Shown: positions 30,444 through 38,250 of the stretch, in pieces
Numbering within the stretch: the stretch's first letter is position 1
Layout of the letters: the number at the start of each line of letters is the position of its first letter
NCBI RefSeq assembly: GCF_020295405.1
Contig: NZ_JADEYP010000038.1
Coordinates: 1-38,250 of the forward strand
Reading direction: 5' to 3'
From: Sphingobacterium bovistauri
GTDB taxonomy: Bacteria > Bacteroidota > Bacteroidia > Sphingobacteriales > Sphingobacteriaceae
Length of the DNA: 38,250 nt
The notes under the pieces: model-generated
The model's input: only the letters and a program-made list of their open reading frames with translations
Databases searched by the model: none
Told to the model about the DNA's origin: nothing
Program-made: the position numbers and the translations under genes

Positions 30444-33400
30444 ATGTTAAATAAATTATCAATGGCTTTAGGTGCAGCACTTTGCATTGCTAGTCCATTA
30501 TTCTCTCAAGCTCAAGAGGAGACTCTATTATTACGTAGTCCGAGTATTAGTGATACACACCTTACCTTTGTTTATGGAGGAGATGTGTGGGTTGCTGAAA
30601 AGAATGGCAGTCACCCCAAAAGATTAACTACTAATCCAGGTGTAGAGATAAACCCTATCTTCTCACCAGATGGCAAACAAATTGCTTTTAGTGGAAATTA
30701 CGATGGTAATAATGATGTATATACAATTCCAGTATATGGTGGAGAGCCCAAAAGAGTTACATATCATCCTTCTGCTGATGTTGTTAGAGGCTGGTTGAAT
30801 AATAATGAATTGTATTTCACTACGACTAGAGAATTTCAGTATGCATTGAGCTCAAGATTGTATAAGACGAGTACAAATAGTCAAGTAGATGTACCATTGA
30901 TGATGCCTGAAGCTTATCAAGGCTCCCCTTCGCCAGATGGAAGGTATTGGGCATACATTAAAAATTCGGATCCTACAGAACGAGATCGTGTTGCATTTAA
31001 ACGTTATCGTGGTGGTGGTATGGCGTCAATTTGGCTTTTTGATACCGAAACTAAAAATGTAGAGGCTATTCCTGGAGAAAGATGCAATGATGTTAAACCA
31101 ATTTGGTTAGGCAGTAAAGTGTATTTCTTATCGGATCGTGATAAGACAGTCAACATATTTAGTTATGATACGAAGACCAAAAAAGTAGATAAACTTACGA
31201 ATTATAAAGATTATGATGTTCGTACACTTCAGGGAAGAGGCTCTGAATTAGTTTATGAGCAAGCAGGTAGAATTCATATACTAGATGCAAACAATAAAAA
31301 AATAAGCACATTAAAGATTGCTATTGCTGCTGACCCGCTGTACAAACGTACGCGTTATGAGCAAATTCGTAATGATATTCGTGAGGTTAATATTTCTCCA
31401 ACAGGACAACGCGTGCTGTTTCAGTCAAGAGGTGAAATTATATCTGTACCGAAAGAAAATGGTGAGGCACGTAATATCTCTAGCGCAGTAGGTAGTCATG
31501 AGAAATATCCAGCTTGGTCTCCAAATGGAAAATGGATCTCTTATTTATCGGATGCAAATGGTAAATACCAGTTGGTGGTTCGTGATCAGAAAGCGCAAGA
31601 AGAGCCAACATATATTGATTTGGGGAAGGAATTGTTCTATTTGCAACCAGTATGGTCTCCTGATAGCAAAAAACTGTTTTATTCAGATGTTCATTTAAAT
31701 TTATATTATGTAGATGTGACTACCAAGAAGGTTGTTATGGTAGATTCTGATAAATTGGCTTCAACAACTGGACGTACACGTAATTCTTTTTCTCCAAGTT
31801 GGTCATTTGATTCGGATTGGATATCATACGTTAAAACGTTAAATAATGGCGTAACTGCTATATTCATGTATAACTTGACGACCAAAGTATCTCAACATAT
31901 TACAGATGGAATGTCTTATGTTAGCCAACCTACATTTAGTAGAGATGGTAAGTATTTGTTCTTTACGGCAAGTACGGATGTTGGACTTTCAAACTCAGGG
32001 TTACACATGTCTGCTTACGACCGTAATCCTTCGTTTAATGTTTACGCATTTATTCTTTCAAAAAAAACACCTACAATTTTCAAGACCGAAAGTGATGAAG
32101 AAACGGTAAAAGAAGAGAAGAAAGAGGAACCTAAGAAAGAGGATAAGAAGGATGATAAAAAGTCTACAGATAAAAAGGAATCAGCAGCTTCAAAACCTGA
32201 GGAAAAAAAGCTTATTGTAGATTTTGAGAACATCGACAGACGTATAATTTCGTTACCATTGCAGGCTGGATATTATTCTTTGAATGGTCAAGTCGAAAAC
32301 ATGTTAATGTACAGCCGTGGTGGAGTGATAGGTGCTTTTGACTTACAGAAAGCGGAAGATAAAGTTTTAGTTGAGAATGCTAGAGGATTTGTGGTTAGCG
32401 CAGATGGAAAGAAGATGCTCTATCAATCAGGACGTGATTATTTTATTGCTAATGCTGGTCAAAAGCCAGCTCCCAATTCTGGTAAAGTCAATATAGAAAA
32501 TATTCAAATCGAAGTAAATCCAGTTGCAGAGTGGAAACAAGTTTTCAATGAGGTATGGGTTATGCAAAAGGAGTTTTTCTATGCAGAAAATATGCATGGA
32601 GCGGATTGGGATGCTGTGAAAAAGAAGTATGAAAAATTTGTTCCGTATGTTAATCACCGTTCTGATTTAGGTTATTTACTGAATGAAATGATGGGTGAAC
32701 TTGTCGTAGGTCACGCGTACATTTATCCAGGAGATCAACCGTCGAGTCCTTCTGTAAGTACAGGTACTTTAGGAGCAGATTTAGAATATGTAAATGGCGT
32801 TTATAAAATCAACAAAATATTTTCTACACTGGAATGGAATCCAACCTTCAAAGCGCCTTTGGCGGTACCTGGATTAAACATTGAAGAGGGTGAGTATATC
32901 GTTGCGGTAAATGGTGTTAAATTAACAGAAGATGTAAATCTTTACAAGTTGTTAGAAAATAAGGTAGACAAACAAGTTGTGTTAAATATTAACAGCAAGC
33001 CTTCATTAAATGGAGGACGTGAGGTGATCGTAAAACCAATTACATTCTCACAAGAGATTGAGTTACGCCAAACAGATCTAATCGAATCAAATCGTAAAAA
33101 AGTTGATGAACTGAGTAATGGTCAGATTGCGTATGTATATATGCCAAATACGGGAAGAGAGGGGTATACAAACTTCAATCGTTATTATTTCTCTCAGATG
33201 GATAAGAAAGCCTTATTACTTGATGAACGCAACAATGGTGGTGGTTCGGTAGCGGATTATGTTATTGATCTATTATCTCGTGAGTTAATCGCAGGATGGG
33301 GAATTCGTGATGGTCGCTCGTTTACAACCCCAGGAAATGGTATTTATGGTCCTAAAGCGATGATCATTAATGAGAATGCAGGATCAGGAGGGGATATGAT

Positions 33401-33725
33401 GCCTTATATGTTTCGTTTTAAGGGACTTGGTAAATTAGTAGGTCGTACTACAATGGGAATCCTTGTAGGTATTTCTGGCTATCCACCATTATTAGATGGA
33501 GGAAGTATCACTGCTCCTAATTTTGGAGTATTCAATTTAAAGGGTAATTATATCATTGAAAACGAAGGTGTAGCTCCTGATGTTTTTGTAGAGCAAATGC
33601 CTAAAGATTTATTGGAAGGCCGAGATCCTCAATTGGAAAGAACAGTTCAATTATTATTGGAGGAAATGAAGACATATCCTTACAAAGTACTTAAAAAACC
33701 TGCGGATCCAATCCGTGTAAATTAA
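30444..33725 (+). CDS. Tricorn-like S41 family protease
   Basis: 1093 residues. Signal peptide about 1-23 (SPLFSQAQEE), so periplasmic, unlike archaeal tricorn. Two TolB/WD-like propellers follow (about 30-290 and 300-555, with repeats such as NPIFSPDGKQIAFSG and YPAWSPNGKWISYLSD), then a highly charged Lys/Glu/Asp linker (about 550-590), a helical C1 region, a PDZ domain (about 770-860) and the S41 protease core. Ser981 in NENAGSGGDMMPY is the nucleophile, in line with tricorn Ser965, and LLDERNNGGGSVADY is the preceding core strand. It degrades peptides; physiological substrates are unknown. Monocistronic, with its own promoter and terminator. Confidence 0.93.
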   Translation: MLNKLSMALGAALCIASPLFSQAQEETLLLRSPSISDTHLTFVYGGDVWVAEKNGSHPKRLTTNPGVEINPIFSPDGKQIAFSGNYDGNNDVYTIPVYGGEPKRVTYHPSADVVRGWLNNNELYFTTTREFQYALSSRLYKTSTNSQVDVPLMMPEAYQGSPSPDGRYWAYIKNSDPTERDRVAFKRYRGGGMASIWLFDTETKNVEAIPGERCNDVKPIWLGSKVYFLSDRDKTVNIFSYDTKTKKVDKLTNYKDYDVRTLQGRGSELVYEQAGRIHILDANNKKISTLKIAIAADPLYKRTRYEQIRNDIREVNISPTGQRVLFQSRGEIISVPKENGEARNISSAVGSHEKYPAWSPNGKWISYLSDANGKYQLVVRDQKAQEEPTYIDLGKELFYLQPVWSPDSKKLFYSDVHLNLYYVDVTTKKVVMVDSDKLASTTGRTRNSFSPSWSFDSDWISYVKTLNNGVTAIFMYNLTTKVSQHITDGMSYVSQPTFSRDGKYLFFTASTDVGLSNSGLHMSAYDRNPSFNVYAFILSKKTPTIFKTESDEETVKEEKKEEPKKEDKKDDKKSTDKKESAASKPEEKKLIVDFENIDRRIISLPLQAGYYSLNGQVENMLMYSRGGVIGAFDLQKAEDKVLVENARGFVVSADGKKMLYQSGRDYFIANAGQKPAPNSGKVNIENIQIEVNPVAEWKQVFNEVWVMQKEFFYAENMHGADWDAVKKKYEKFVPYVNHRSDLGYLLNEMMGELVVGHAYIYPGDQPSSPSVSTGTLGADLEYVNGVYKINKIFSTLEWNPTFKAPLAVPGLNIEEGEYIVAVNGVKLTEDVNLYKLLENKVDKQVVLNINSKPSLNGGREVIVKPITFSQEIELRQTDLIESNRKKVDELSNGQIAYVYMPNTGREGYTNFNRYYFSQMDKKALLLDERNNGGGSVADYVIDLLSRELIAGWGIRDGRSFTTPGNGIYGPKAMIINENAGSGGDMMPYMFRFKGLGKLVGRTTMGILVGISGYPPLLDGGSITAPNFGVFNLKGNYIIENEGVAPDVFVEQMPKDLLEGRDPQLERTVQLLLEEMKTYPYKVLKKPADPIRVN

Positions 33726-33736
33726 TTAGATAGAAG

Positions 33737-33759
33737 AAGGGACTGAAAAGTCCCTTTTT
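33737..33759 (+). terminator. Terminator of the tricorn-like gene
   Basis: Arms AAGGGACT and AGTCCCTT around a GAAA tetraloop, followed by TTT. Confidence 0.88.
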
Positions 33760-33788
33760 CATTCGTAAATAATATATAACTTTATCCA

Positions 33789-34718
33789 ATGAACGATTTT
33801 TTGGAAAAACAGCGGTCCCCTTGGCAATCATTATTGCTGTTGATTTGTTATACCTTTGCATTTAGTATAGGGCTTCAGTTGTTAGCCTTGATGATTGGGG
33901 AGTTGACGAATTCTAATACACAGCAGTTTCTCTCATCTGCCGATGATAATACAATTCTAGGAGGTTCACGCTTTTTCATGTACGCATTATTGGCGATAGG
34001 AACTTTTGGAACATTTTATTTACCTTCTGTTGTATTACAAAAGAGGGAGCCATATAATGATTATTTTCTAACTAAAACGGTTCCGTATAATTTCTATATT
34101 CTCGCAATAGCATTTTTAATAGCATTTGCTCCTTTGATGGCTTTAATTGGCGAATGGAATGCTAATATGACTTTCCCTGAAAGTCTGAAGGGGATTGAAA
34201 ATTGGATGCGAATACAAGAAGACGCTTCGAATGATTTGATCAAAAAAATCGTAATGGTTGACCATATGACTTTGCTATTCATGAATTTGATTGTTTTAGC
34301 CGTATTTCCTGCTGTAGCAGAGGAATATTACTTCAGAGGATCATTGATGAATATTTTCCAGCGTATTTTTAATAATATGCATGTGACGATTTGGGTTACT
34401 GCTATAATATTTAGTGCTATTCATGTGCAGTTTTTTGGATTTGTACCTCGGGTTTTATTAGGTGCATTCTTCGGCTATATGTTGTATTGGACAAATAATA
34501 TTTGGGTTCCTATATTAGGACATTTTGTAAATAATGCGTCGGTGACAATACTTGCCTATTATTATACAACACAGGGAAAGACATTTGAAGATTTGCAATC
34601 TTATGATAGCTATTCAATATTTGTGTATCTTGGTAGTTTCATTTTGACAGCCCTAATTGCAGTCATATTTTATAAAAAGTCGAAATCAATCAATAATAAT
34701 GGAGAAGGACTGGATTAA
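33789..34718 (+). CDS. CPBP-family intramembrane metalloprotease
   Basis: 309 residues with about eight hydrophobic segments. The ABI/CPBP (Rce1-like) motifs are complete: EEYYFRG with Glu178, Glu179 and Arg183; FSAIHVQFFGF (FxxxH); and HFVNNA (HxxxN). Family members cleave prenylated or other membrane proteins within the bilayer, and some process bacteriocins; the substrate here is unknown. Its end overlaps the DUF2007 gene by 20 bases. First gene of a four-gene overlapping cluster. Confidence 0.9.
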   Translation: MNDFLEKQRSPWQSLLLLICYTFAFSIGLQLLALMIGELTNSNTQQFLSSADDNTILGGSRFFMYALLAIGTFGTFYLPSVVLQKREPYNDYFLTKTVPYNFYILAIAFLIAFAPLMALIGEWNANMTFPESLKGIENWMRIQEDASNDLIKKIVMVDHMTLLFMNLIVLAVFPAVAEEYYFRGSLMNIFQRIFNNMHVTIWVTAIIFSAIHVQFFGFVPRVLLGAFFGYMLYWTNNIWVPILGHFVNNASVTILAYYYTTQGKTFEDLQSYDSYSIFVYLGSFILTALIAVIFYKKSKSINNNGEGLD

Positions 34719-34923
34719 AGTCAGAACATATACAAAGCCGTTAGAGGCTGAAATTGTTAAACAAATGTTGGAGGAGAATGATATTGCTGTGGTTTTACTT
34801 AATAAACAGGACTCTTCTTATCTTTTTGGAAAAATTGAGCTGTATGTAAACGAAAAGGATGAGGCGATTACAAATGTATTGATTGATAGTTCAACATTTA
34901 CGGAGGAAGAGGATGCTAACTAG
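34699..34923 (+). CDS. DUF2007-family small protein
   Basis: 74 residues from the ATG at 34699 (MEKDWIKVRTYTKPLEAEIV). An upstream in-frame start exists but lies further inside the CPBP gene. The pattern of a strand, then PLEAEIVKQMLEENDIAVVL, matches DUF2007, a small ferredoxin-like fold called putative signal-transducing protein with unknown role. It overlaps the CPBP gene by 20 bases and cdsA by 11 bases, so it is tightly coupled to both. Confidence 0.8.
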   Translation: MEKDWIKVRTYTKPLEAEIVKQMLEENDIAVVLLNKQDSSYLFGKIELYVNEKDEAITNVLIDSSTFTEEEDAN

Positions 34924-35713
34924 AGCGATTACGGGGCTTTTTTTTATTATTGTATTAATAGGTGCTTTACTACTGGGGGAGGTCGTATTTACTATATTTT
35001 TTAGTTTAGTAGGTATCGGCGCTTTATATGAATTCTATGGAATTGCCAAGTCTGAGGACAACAAGCCTAATGTAATTTTGGGAATGCTAACAGCCATCGT
35101 GTTAGCTGTTCTTGTTAGTTTGCATTTTGTCGGTGTAATACCATTTAAATATGTTTGGGTATTTATACCTTTCTTTTCATTTATATTTATTGCCAGTTTA
35201 TATCAAAAAAGTAAACTTCCATTTAATGATATAGCATACACTATCTTAGGAATTATTTACGCATGTATTCCTTTTTTATTTTTCGTAGCATTAGGATTTA
35301 TTTCAGGGTCATTCAATCATTATATTCCATTAGGTTTTCTGATCATTCTCTGGGCTAATGATACTGGAGCTTATCTTTCGGGAAGAAGCTTTGGTAAACA
35401 CAAGTTGTTTGAGCGTATCTCTCCAAATAAAACATGGGAAGGTTTTGTCGGTGGCGTACTATTTGCGATGTTGATTGCATTAAATCTAGAGCAGTATTTT
35501 GGATCACTACAAAAATGGGAGTGGGTGACGATGGCGGCCATCATTGGTGTCTTCGGCACATTGGGTGATTTAGTAGAATCTATGTTGAAGCGCAGCCTTG
35601 GTGTTAAAGATTCTGGCAACATCCTTCCAGGGCATGGTGGTTTGTTGGATCGTTTCGACGGTCTCTTAATAGCTGCTCCCTTAGTTTTTTTATTTTTATT
35701 AATGTTACAATAG
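34913..35713 (+). CDS. cdsA: Phosphatidate cytidylyltransferase
   Basis: 266 residues from the ATG at 34913 (MLTRAITGLFF), which overlaps the DUF2007 stop; a longer frame from 34883 lies wholly inside DUF2007. Multi-spanning membrane protein. ISPNKTWEGFVGG and the CDP-diglyceride synthetase signature SMLKRSLGVKDSGNILPGHG followed by GLLDRFD are intact. It makes CDP-diacylglycerol from CTP and phosphatidate, the precursor of phosphatidylethanolamine and other phospholipids. It is essential in most bacteria. The next gene starts one base after the stop. Confidence 0.95.
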   Translation: MLTRAITGLFFIIVLIGALLLGEVVFTIFFSLVGIGALYEFYGIAKSEDNKPNVILGMLTAIVLAVLVSLHFVGVIPFKYVWVFIPFFSFIFIASLYQKSKLPFNDIAYTILGIIYACIPFLFFVALGFISGSFNHYIPLGFLIILWANDTGAYLSGRSFGKHKLFERISPNKTWEGFVGGVLFAMLIALNLEQYFGSLQKWEWVTMAAIIGVFGTLGDLVESMLKRSLGVKDSGNILPGHGGLLDRFDGLLIAAPLVFLFLLMLQ

Positions 35714-35714
35714 A

Positions 35715-36377
35715 ATGAATATAGCAGCTTCGACATTCAAATTTTTGAAATCTCTTGAAGAAAATAACAATAGAGAATGGTTTAATGCACATAAAGATGA
35801 GTATGAATTAGCAAGAGCTAATGTAGAGGCCTTTATTCAAGAGTTAATTAATAAATTATCTACTTTCGATCCGCATATTGAATCATCTATAAAAGCGAAG
35901 AAATGTATGTTTCGTATTTATAGAGATGTTAGGTTTTCAAAAGACAAATCACCTTATAAAACTTGGTTTGCGGCCGGGATATCACTAGATGGGCGAAAAT
36001 TAGATGGTCCAGAATATTATATGCATGTCGGTCCAGGAAATTCATTTATCGCCGTGGGGTACTGGAGGCCAAAAAAAGAACACCTAGATAATATTCGTCA
36101 GGAAATAGATTATAACTTGGAGGCTTTTGAAGATGTGCTAAATTCGGGGAATTGGACATCGGAAGATCTATCTCAAGACGATAAACTAGTTCGTCCCCCG
36201 ACTGGCTATACAGAAGAAAATGATGCTATCGAATTTTTGAAATTAAAGAGCTTTATTATTTTCAAGCCTTTGGAAGATAAAGAAGTTCTTAAGCCATTTG
36301 CACTGGAGGATATGGTACAAGTGTTTCAACGTAGTTTGAATTTTAAGAACTTCTTGCATGATGCAATTGCCGAATAG
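35715..36377 (+). CDS. DUF2461-family protein
   Basis: 220 residues, no signal peptide. TFKFLKSLEENNNREWFNAH at the start, MFRIYRDVRFSKDKSPYKTW (about 57-76) and YYMHVGPGNSFIAVGYWRP (about 95-113) are the hallmarks of DUF2461 (TIGR02453), a cytoplasmic family without known activity. It follows cdsA by one base and is the last gene of the cluster; it is convergent with anmK, only 20 bases apart. Confidence 0.88.
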   Translation: MNIAASTFKFLKSLEENNNREWFNAHKDEYELARANVEAFIQELINKLSTFDPHIESSIKAKKCMFRIYRDVRFSKDKSPYKTWFAAGISLDGRKLDGPEYYMHVGPGNSFIAVGYWRPKKEHLDNIRQEIDYNLEAFEDVLNSGNWTSEDLSQDDKLVRPPTGYTEENDAIEFLKLKSFIIFKPLEDKEVLKPFALEDMVQVFQRSLNFKNFLHDAIAE

Positions 36378-36397
36378 GCATCTAAATAAAGCTTACG

Positions 36398-37594
36398 TTA
36401 ATTCGGTAAACAAATCTTTCCCATACATACTGCAGGGGAGTCTTTTATGCTGTTGACGTTGTCGGGTGAACCGGCGACTGTTTCATTGGCTAGTATAGCG
36501 AATAAGCAAGCCTCCTTAGCGTCAGGATTCACACCTATTTCATCTATTGAAGTCACAAGCATATTTGGAAGCCCTTTTTGGATGTTTTGCATAAGTAAAG
36601 GATTGTGTAATCCACCACCACTTACATAGATGCCAACATTTTCTAGATTAGAGCTTACTTTTAGTATACCAGCAACTATTGCTTCAGCTGAAAAGGCATT
36701 TAATGTAGCCATGACGTCTTCTTTAGATAAATTAAGGCTATTGCTTGCTCTTTGTTTATCTTCTAAATAGGCTAAATTAAAGAGCTCTGGACCGGTTGTT
36801 TTTGGAAAGTTGTGACTTAAGAATTCTTCTTCTAAAAGCGCTATTAATAACCCTTGATGAACATTGCCCTTTTGGGCTACTAAAGCATCTATGTCCATCT
36901 CCACATCAAAATATTTTTTCATGTATTGATTCATGATAGTGTTGCCAGGTCCCAAGTCTGTTGCAAAAGATTTTAATTCTGTACTACTGTTTGGTAGAAA
37001 AGTAAAGTTTGAAATGCCGCCGATATTTAATAAAATACGATGCTGCGTGCGGTCTGTGAAGAGTAGATAATCGCCATATGCAGCCAAAGGAGCCCCTTCA
37101 CCACCCGCAGCTATATGTTTTTGTCTAAAATCAGAAATGGTGATAATCCCTGTGTTTACAGCAATATGATCGCCATCGCCAATCTGTAGGGTGCTGTTTG
37201 GTAATGTATAGTCTTTCGTGAGAATCTGTGGTGCGTGATAGACCGTCTGCCCATGACTAGCAATCAAATCAATGTCATTTGCTGTGATCTCCCATTTTCT
37301 CAATGCAGTGTTAATAAGATTAGCATGTATAATGCCTACATAAGCATTTATACCACTAAGGTCTTGCTGACTGATGTCTTTTTTTGCAAATATCCTACGT
37401 ATGTAGATGCGAAATTCATCATCATAATCTAACGTGTCAAATTTAAGAAGCTCTAATTTTGTTTCTATACCACTGTTCGATATTTTGCATAAAGCGATAT
37501 CTAACCCATCTAAGGATGTTCCTGACATTAGGCCTAATATCAATCGATTGTTCTTTTTTCCGATTTCGTAGAGTTTCGCTATTTGACTATTCAT
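36398..37594 (-). CDS. anmK: Anhydro-N-acetylmuramic acid kinase
   Basis: 398 residues. GLMSGTSLDGLDIALC (about 21-36) is the ATP-binding start of AnmK; ASHGQTVYH, GDGDHIAVNTGI, SDFRQKHIAAGGEGAPLAAY and DLGPGNTIMNQY are conserved family blocks, the last including the sugar/phosphate site. It phosphorylates and opens 1,6-anhydro-MurNAc to MurNAc 6-phosphate in peptidoglycan recycling, in the cytoplasm. The fused long N-terminus (about 20 residues before GLMSG) is normal for Bacteroidota. It diverges from gcvH across a gap of 73 bases that also holds the gcvH promoter. No murQ is nearby. Confidence 0.95.
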   Translation of the reverse strand: MNSQIAKLYEIGKKNNRLILGLMSGTSLDGLDIALCKISNSGIETKLELLKFDTLDYDDEFRIYIRRIFAKKDISQQDLSGINAYVGIIHANLINTALRKWEITANDIDLIASHGQTVYHAPQILTKDYTLPNSTLQIGDGDHIAVNTGIITISDFRQKHIAAGGEGAPLAAYGDYLLFTDRTQHRILLNIGGISNFTFLPNSSTELKSFATDLGPGNTIMNQYMKKYFDVEMDIDALVAQKGNVHQGLLIALLEEEFLSHNFPKTTGPELFNLAYLEDKQRASNSLNLSKEDVMATLNAFSAEAIVAGILKVSSNLENVGIYVSGGGLHNPLLMQNIQKGLPNMLVTSIDEIGVNPDAKEACLFAILANETVAGSPDNVNSIKDSPAVCMGKICLPN

Positions 37595-37617
37595 ACGCTA
37601 AAATTAAGATATTCCTT

Positions 37618-37649
37618 TTTGCTATTGTCAAATGATAATGATATTTTTG
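37618..37649 (+). promoter_or_regulatory. gcvH promoter
   Basis: TTTG at 37618-37621 and TATTTTTG at 37642-37649 are separated by 20 bases, the best match to the Bacteroidota TTTG-N19/20-TAnnTTTG promoter in the window. The gcvH ATG follows 19 bases after the -7 box. Confidence 0.6.
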
Positions 37650-37667
37650 AAAAAAAACGATTATAAA

Positions 37668-38048
37668 ATGAATTTTCCAGCAGAATTAAAATACACAAAG
37701 GATCATGAATGGATTCGTGTGGAAGGCGATGAGGCCGTAATTGGTATTACTGACTTTGCACAACGTGAGTTGGGTGACATTGTATTTGTGGATATCAACA
37801 CTGTTGGTGAAGAAGTAGCTGCTAATGAAGTTTTCGGAACAATCGAAGCGGTAAAAACTGTTTCAGATTTATTTATGCCAACAACTTCGACCGTATTGGA
37901 AATTAACGAGGCTATCGACGCATCACCTGAATTAGTAAACTCTGATCCATATGGTGAAGGTTGGATTATCCGTGTTAAATTGGCTAATGTAGCTGATCTT
38001 GATGGATTATTGTCAGCTGACGAATACAAATCAGAAGTTAACGCTTAG
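37668..38048 (+). CDS. gcvH: Glycine cleavage system H protein
   Basis: 126 residues from MNFPAELKYTKDHEW at 37668. A longer frame from 37632 begins inside the promoter, so it is rejected. The lipoyl domain is complete: Lys63 in GTIEAVKTVSDL is the lipoylated residue, and NSDPYGEGWIIRV is the conserved C-terminal block. It carries the aminomethyl group from GcvP to GcvT. It is about 12 kb from gcvP, and gcvT is outside the window. An IS element begins 37 bases after its stop. Confidence 0.97.
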   Translation: MNFPAELKYTKDHEWIRVEGDEAVIGITDFAQRELGDIVFVDINTVGEEVAANEVFGTIEAVKTVSDLFMPTTSTVLEINEAIDASPELVNSDPYGEGWIIRVKLANVADLDGLLSADEYKSEVNA

Positions 38049-38090
38049 TCTTCTAATAGACTATATAATAAAAAAGGAGCAATCATGCAC

Positions 38091-38128
38091 TGCCCCCAAA
38101 AAGTTAGACACTTTCTGGGGGCATTTTT
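38091..38128 (+). terminator. Terminal hairpin of the IS, terminator-like
   Basis: Arms TGCCCCCAAAAAGT (38091-38104) and ACTTTCTGGGGGCA (38110-38123), one mismatch, 5-base loop TAGAC, then six Ts. It can block transcripts entering the IS from gcvH, and would now act as the gcvH terminator. Confidence 0.7.
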
Positions 38129-38129
38129 T

Positions 38130-38250
38130 ATGGATAGAAAAGTAAAACACACATTATCATTTAAGAAGACTTGTATTGATTTGTACACTAAATCGTCAGA
38201 ATCAATATTAGGTATTAGCAAGGAATATAAGGTTTCCGAAAGTTTATTGA
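38130..38250 (+). CDS. IS3-family transposase OrfA, N-terminal part
   Basis: An open frame of 40 codons from the ATG at 38130 to the window end, starting MDRKVKHTLSFKKTCIDLY and continuing through SILGISKEYKVSESLL, a helix-turn-helix typical of OrfA proteins in IS3-family elements. OrfA binds the IS ends and is normally joined to OrfB by frameshifting. The gene continues beyond the window; only the N-terminus is seen. Confidence 0.7.
   Translation, partial: MDRKVKHTLSFKKTCIDLYTKSSESILGISKEYKVSESLL

Larger units (their letters stand above)
38086..38250 (+). mobile_element. Left end of an IS3-family (IS150-like) insertion sequence, cut by the window edge
   Basis: The terminus begins near TGCACTGCCCCC and continues AAAAAGTTAGACA, the type of end seen in IS150-group elements. 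A transposase orfA frame begins at 38130. The exact tip (38086) and any target duplication cannot be confirmed, because the right end lies outside the window. Confidence 0.75.

Noticed and set aside
36367..36409. Hairpin TTGCCGAAT/ATTCGGTAA between the convergent DUF2461 and anmK genes
   Set aside because: Loop of 25 bases, one wobble pair, no T run; both arms are coding ends, so evidence for a terminator is weak.
37632..37667. Earlier start for gcvH
   Set aside because: The extra 12 residues fall over the promoter -7 box; MNFPAELKYTKDHEW is the usual N-terminus.
1..38250. CRISPR arrays, tRNA genes, prophage or toxin-antitoxin modules
   Set aside because: No regular direct repeats, cloverleaf sequences or recognisable phage or toxin genes were seen on reading both strands.

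Overview
The window looks like chromosome of a low-GC member of the Bacteroidota, most likely a Sphingobacteriaceae relative (Sphingobacterium or Pedobacter type). The evidence is a SusC/SusD pair, a PorP/SprF protein, lipoproteins with short signal peptides, promoter boxes of the TAnnTTTG type, almost no Shine-Dalgarno sequences, and a bacillithiol gene (bshC). The genus is an inference; no taxonomic search was possible.

Layout. 1-170: the 5S rRNA end of an rRNA operon and its terminator. 222-740: an orphan exbD-like gene. 825-10391 (minus strand): one outer-membrane uptake locus reading ECF sigma factor, compact FecR-like membrane protein, SusC, SusD, DUF4843 lipoprotein, PKD-like lipoprotein and a TlpA/ResA-type thioredoxin lipoprotein-like protein, closed by a terminator. 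10596-12874: a three-gene plus-strand operon with the two auxiliary enzymes for beta-oxidation of unsaturated fatty acids (enoyl-CoA isomerase and 2,4-dienoyl-CoA reductase) and an unknown lipoprotein. 12964-15249: phosphosugar mutase and NUDIX hydrolase. 15319-18375: a conserved protein of unknown function and bshC. 18392-20703: small envelope proteins of unknown role. 20799-22633: two overlapping guanidino-modifying-enzyme (arginine deiminase superfamily) genes. 22952-25816: gcvP. 25920-30303: PorP/SprF, an RsmI-like methylase, a membrane protein preceded by a small ORF with an in-frame stop, Nif3 and a zinc-ribbon coiled-coil protein. 30444-33725: tricorn-like protease. 33789-36377: a chain of overlapping genes (CPBP protease, DUF2007, cdsA, DUF2461). 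36398-37594: anmK on the minus strand, divergent from gcvH (37668-38048). 38086-38250: left end of an IS3-family element that runs off the window.

How the genes work together. The SusCD locus is a self-contained uptake and signalling unit with no glycoside hydrolase, so its cargo is probably not a glycan; its FecR-like and SusC proteins both depart from the usual domain plan. Most of the rest is housekeeping: one-carbon metabolism (gcvP, gcvH), redox buffering (bshC), wall recycling (anmK), phospholipid synthesis (cdsA), proteolysis (tricorn) and fatty-acid catabolism.

I did not find a clearly new multi-gene defence or mobile system. The most unusual items are the reduced FecR/STN-less SusC signalling arrangement, a perfect inverted repeat on the bshC promoter, two genes whose promoter boxes imply leaderless mRNAs, the stop-interrupted small ORF at 27848-27973, and an IS inserted just behind gcvH, possibly within its terminator.
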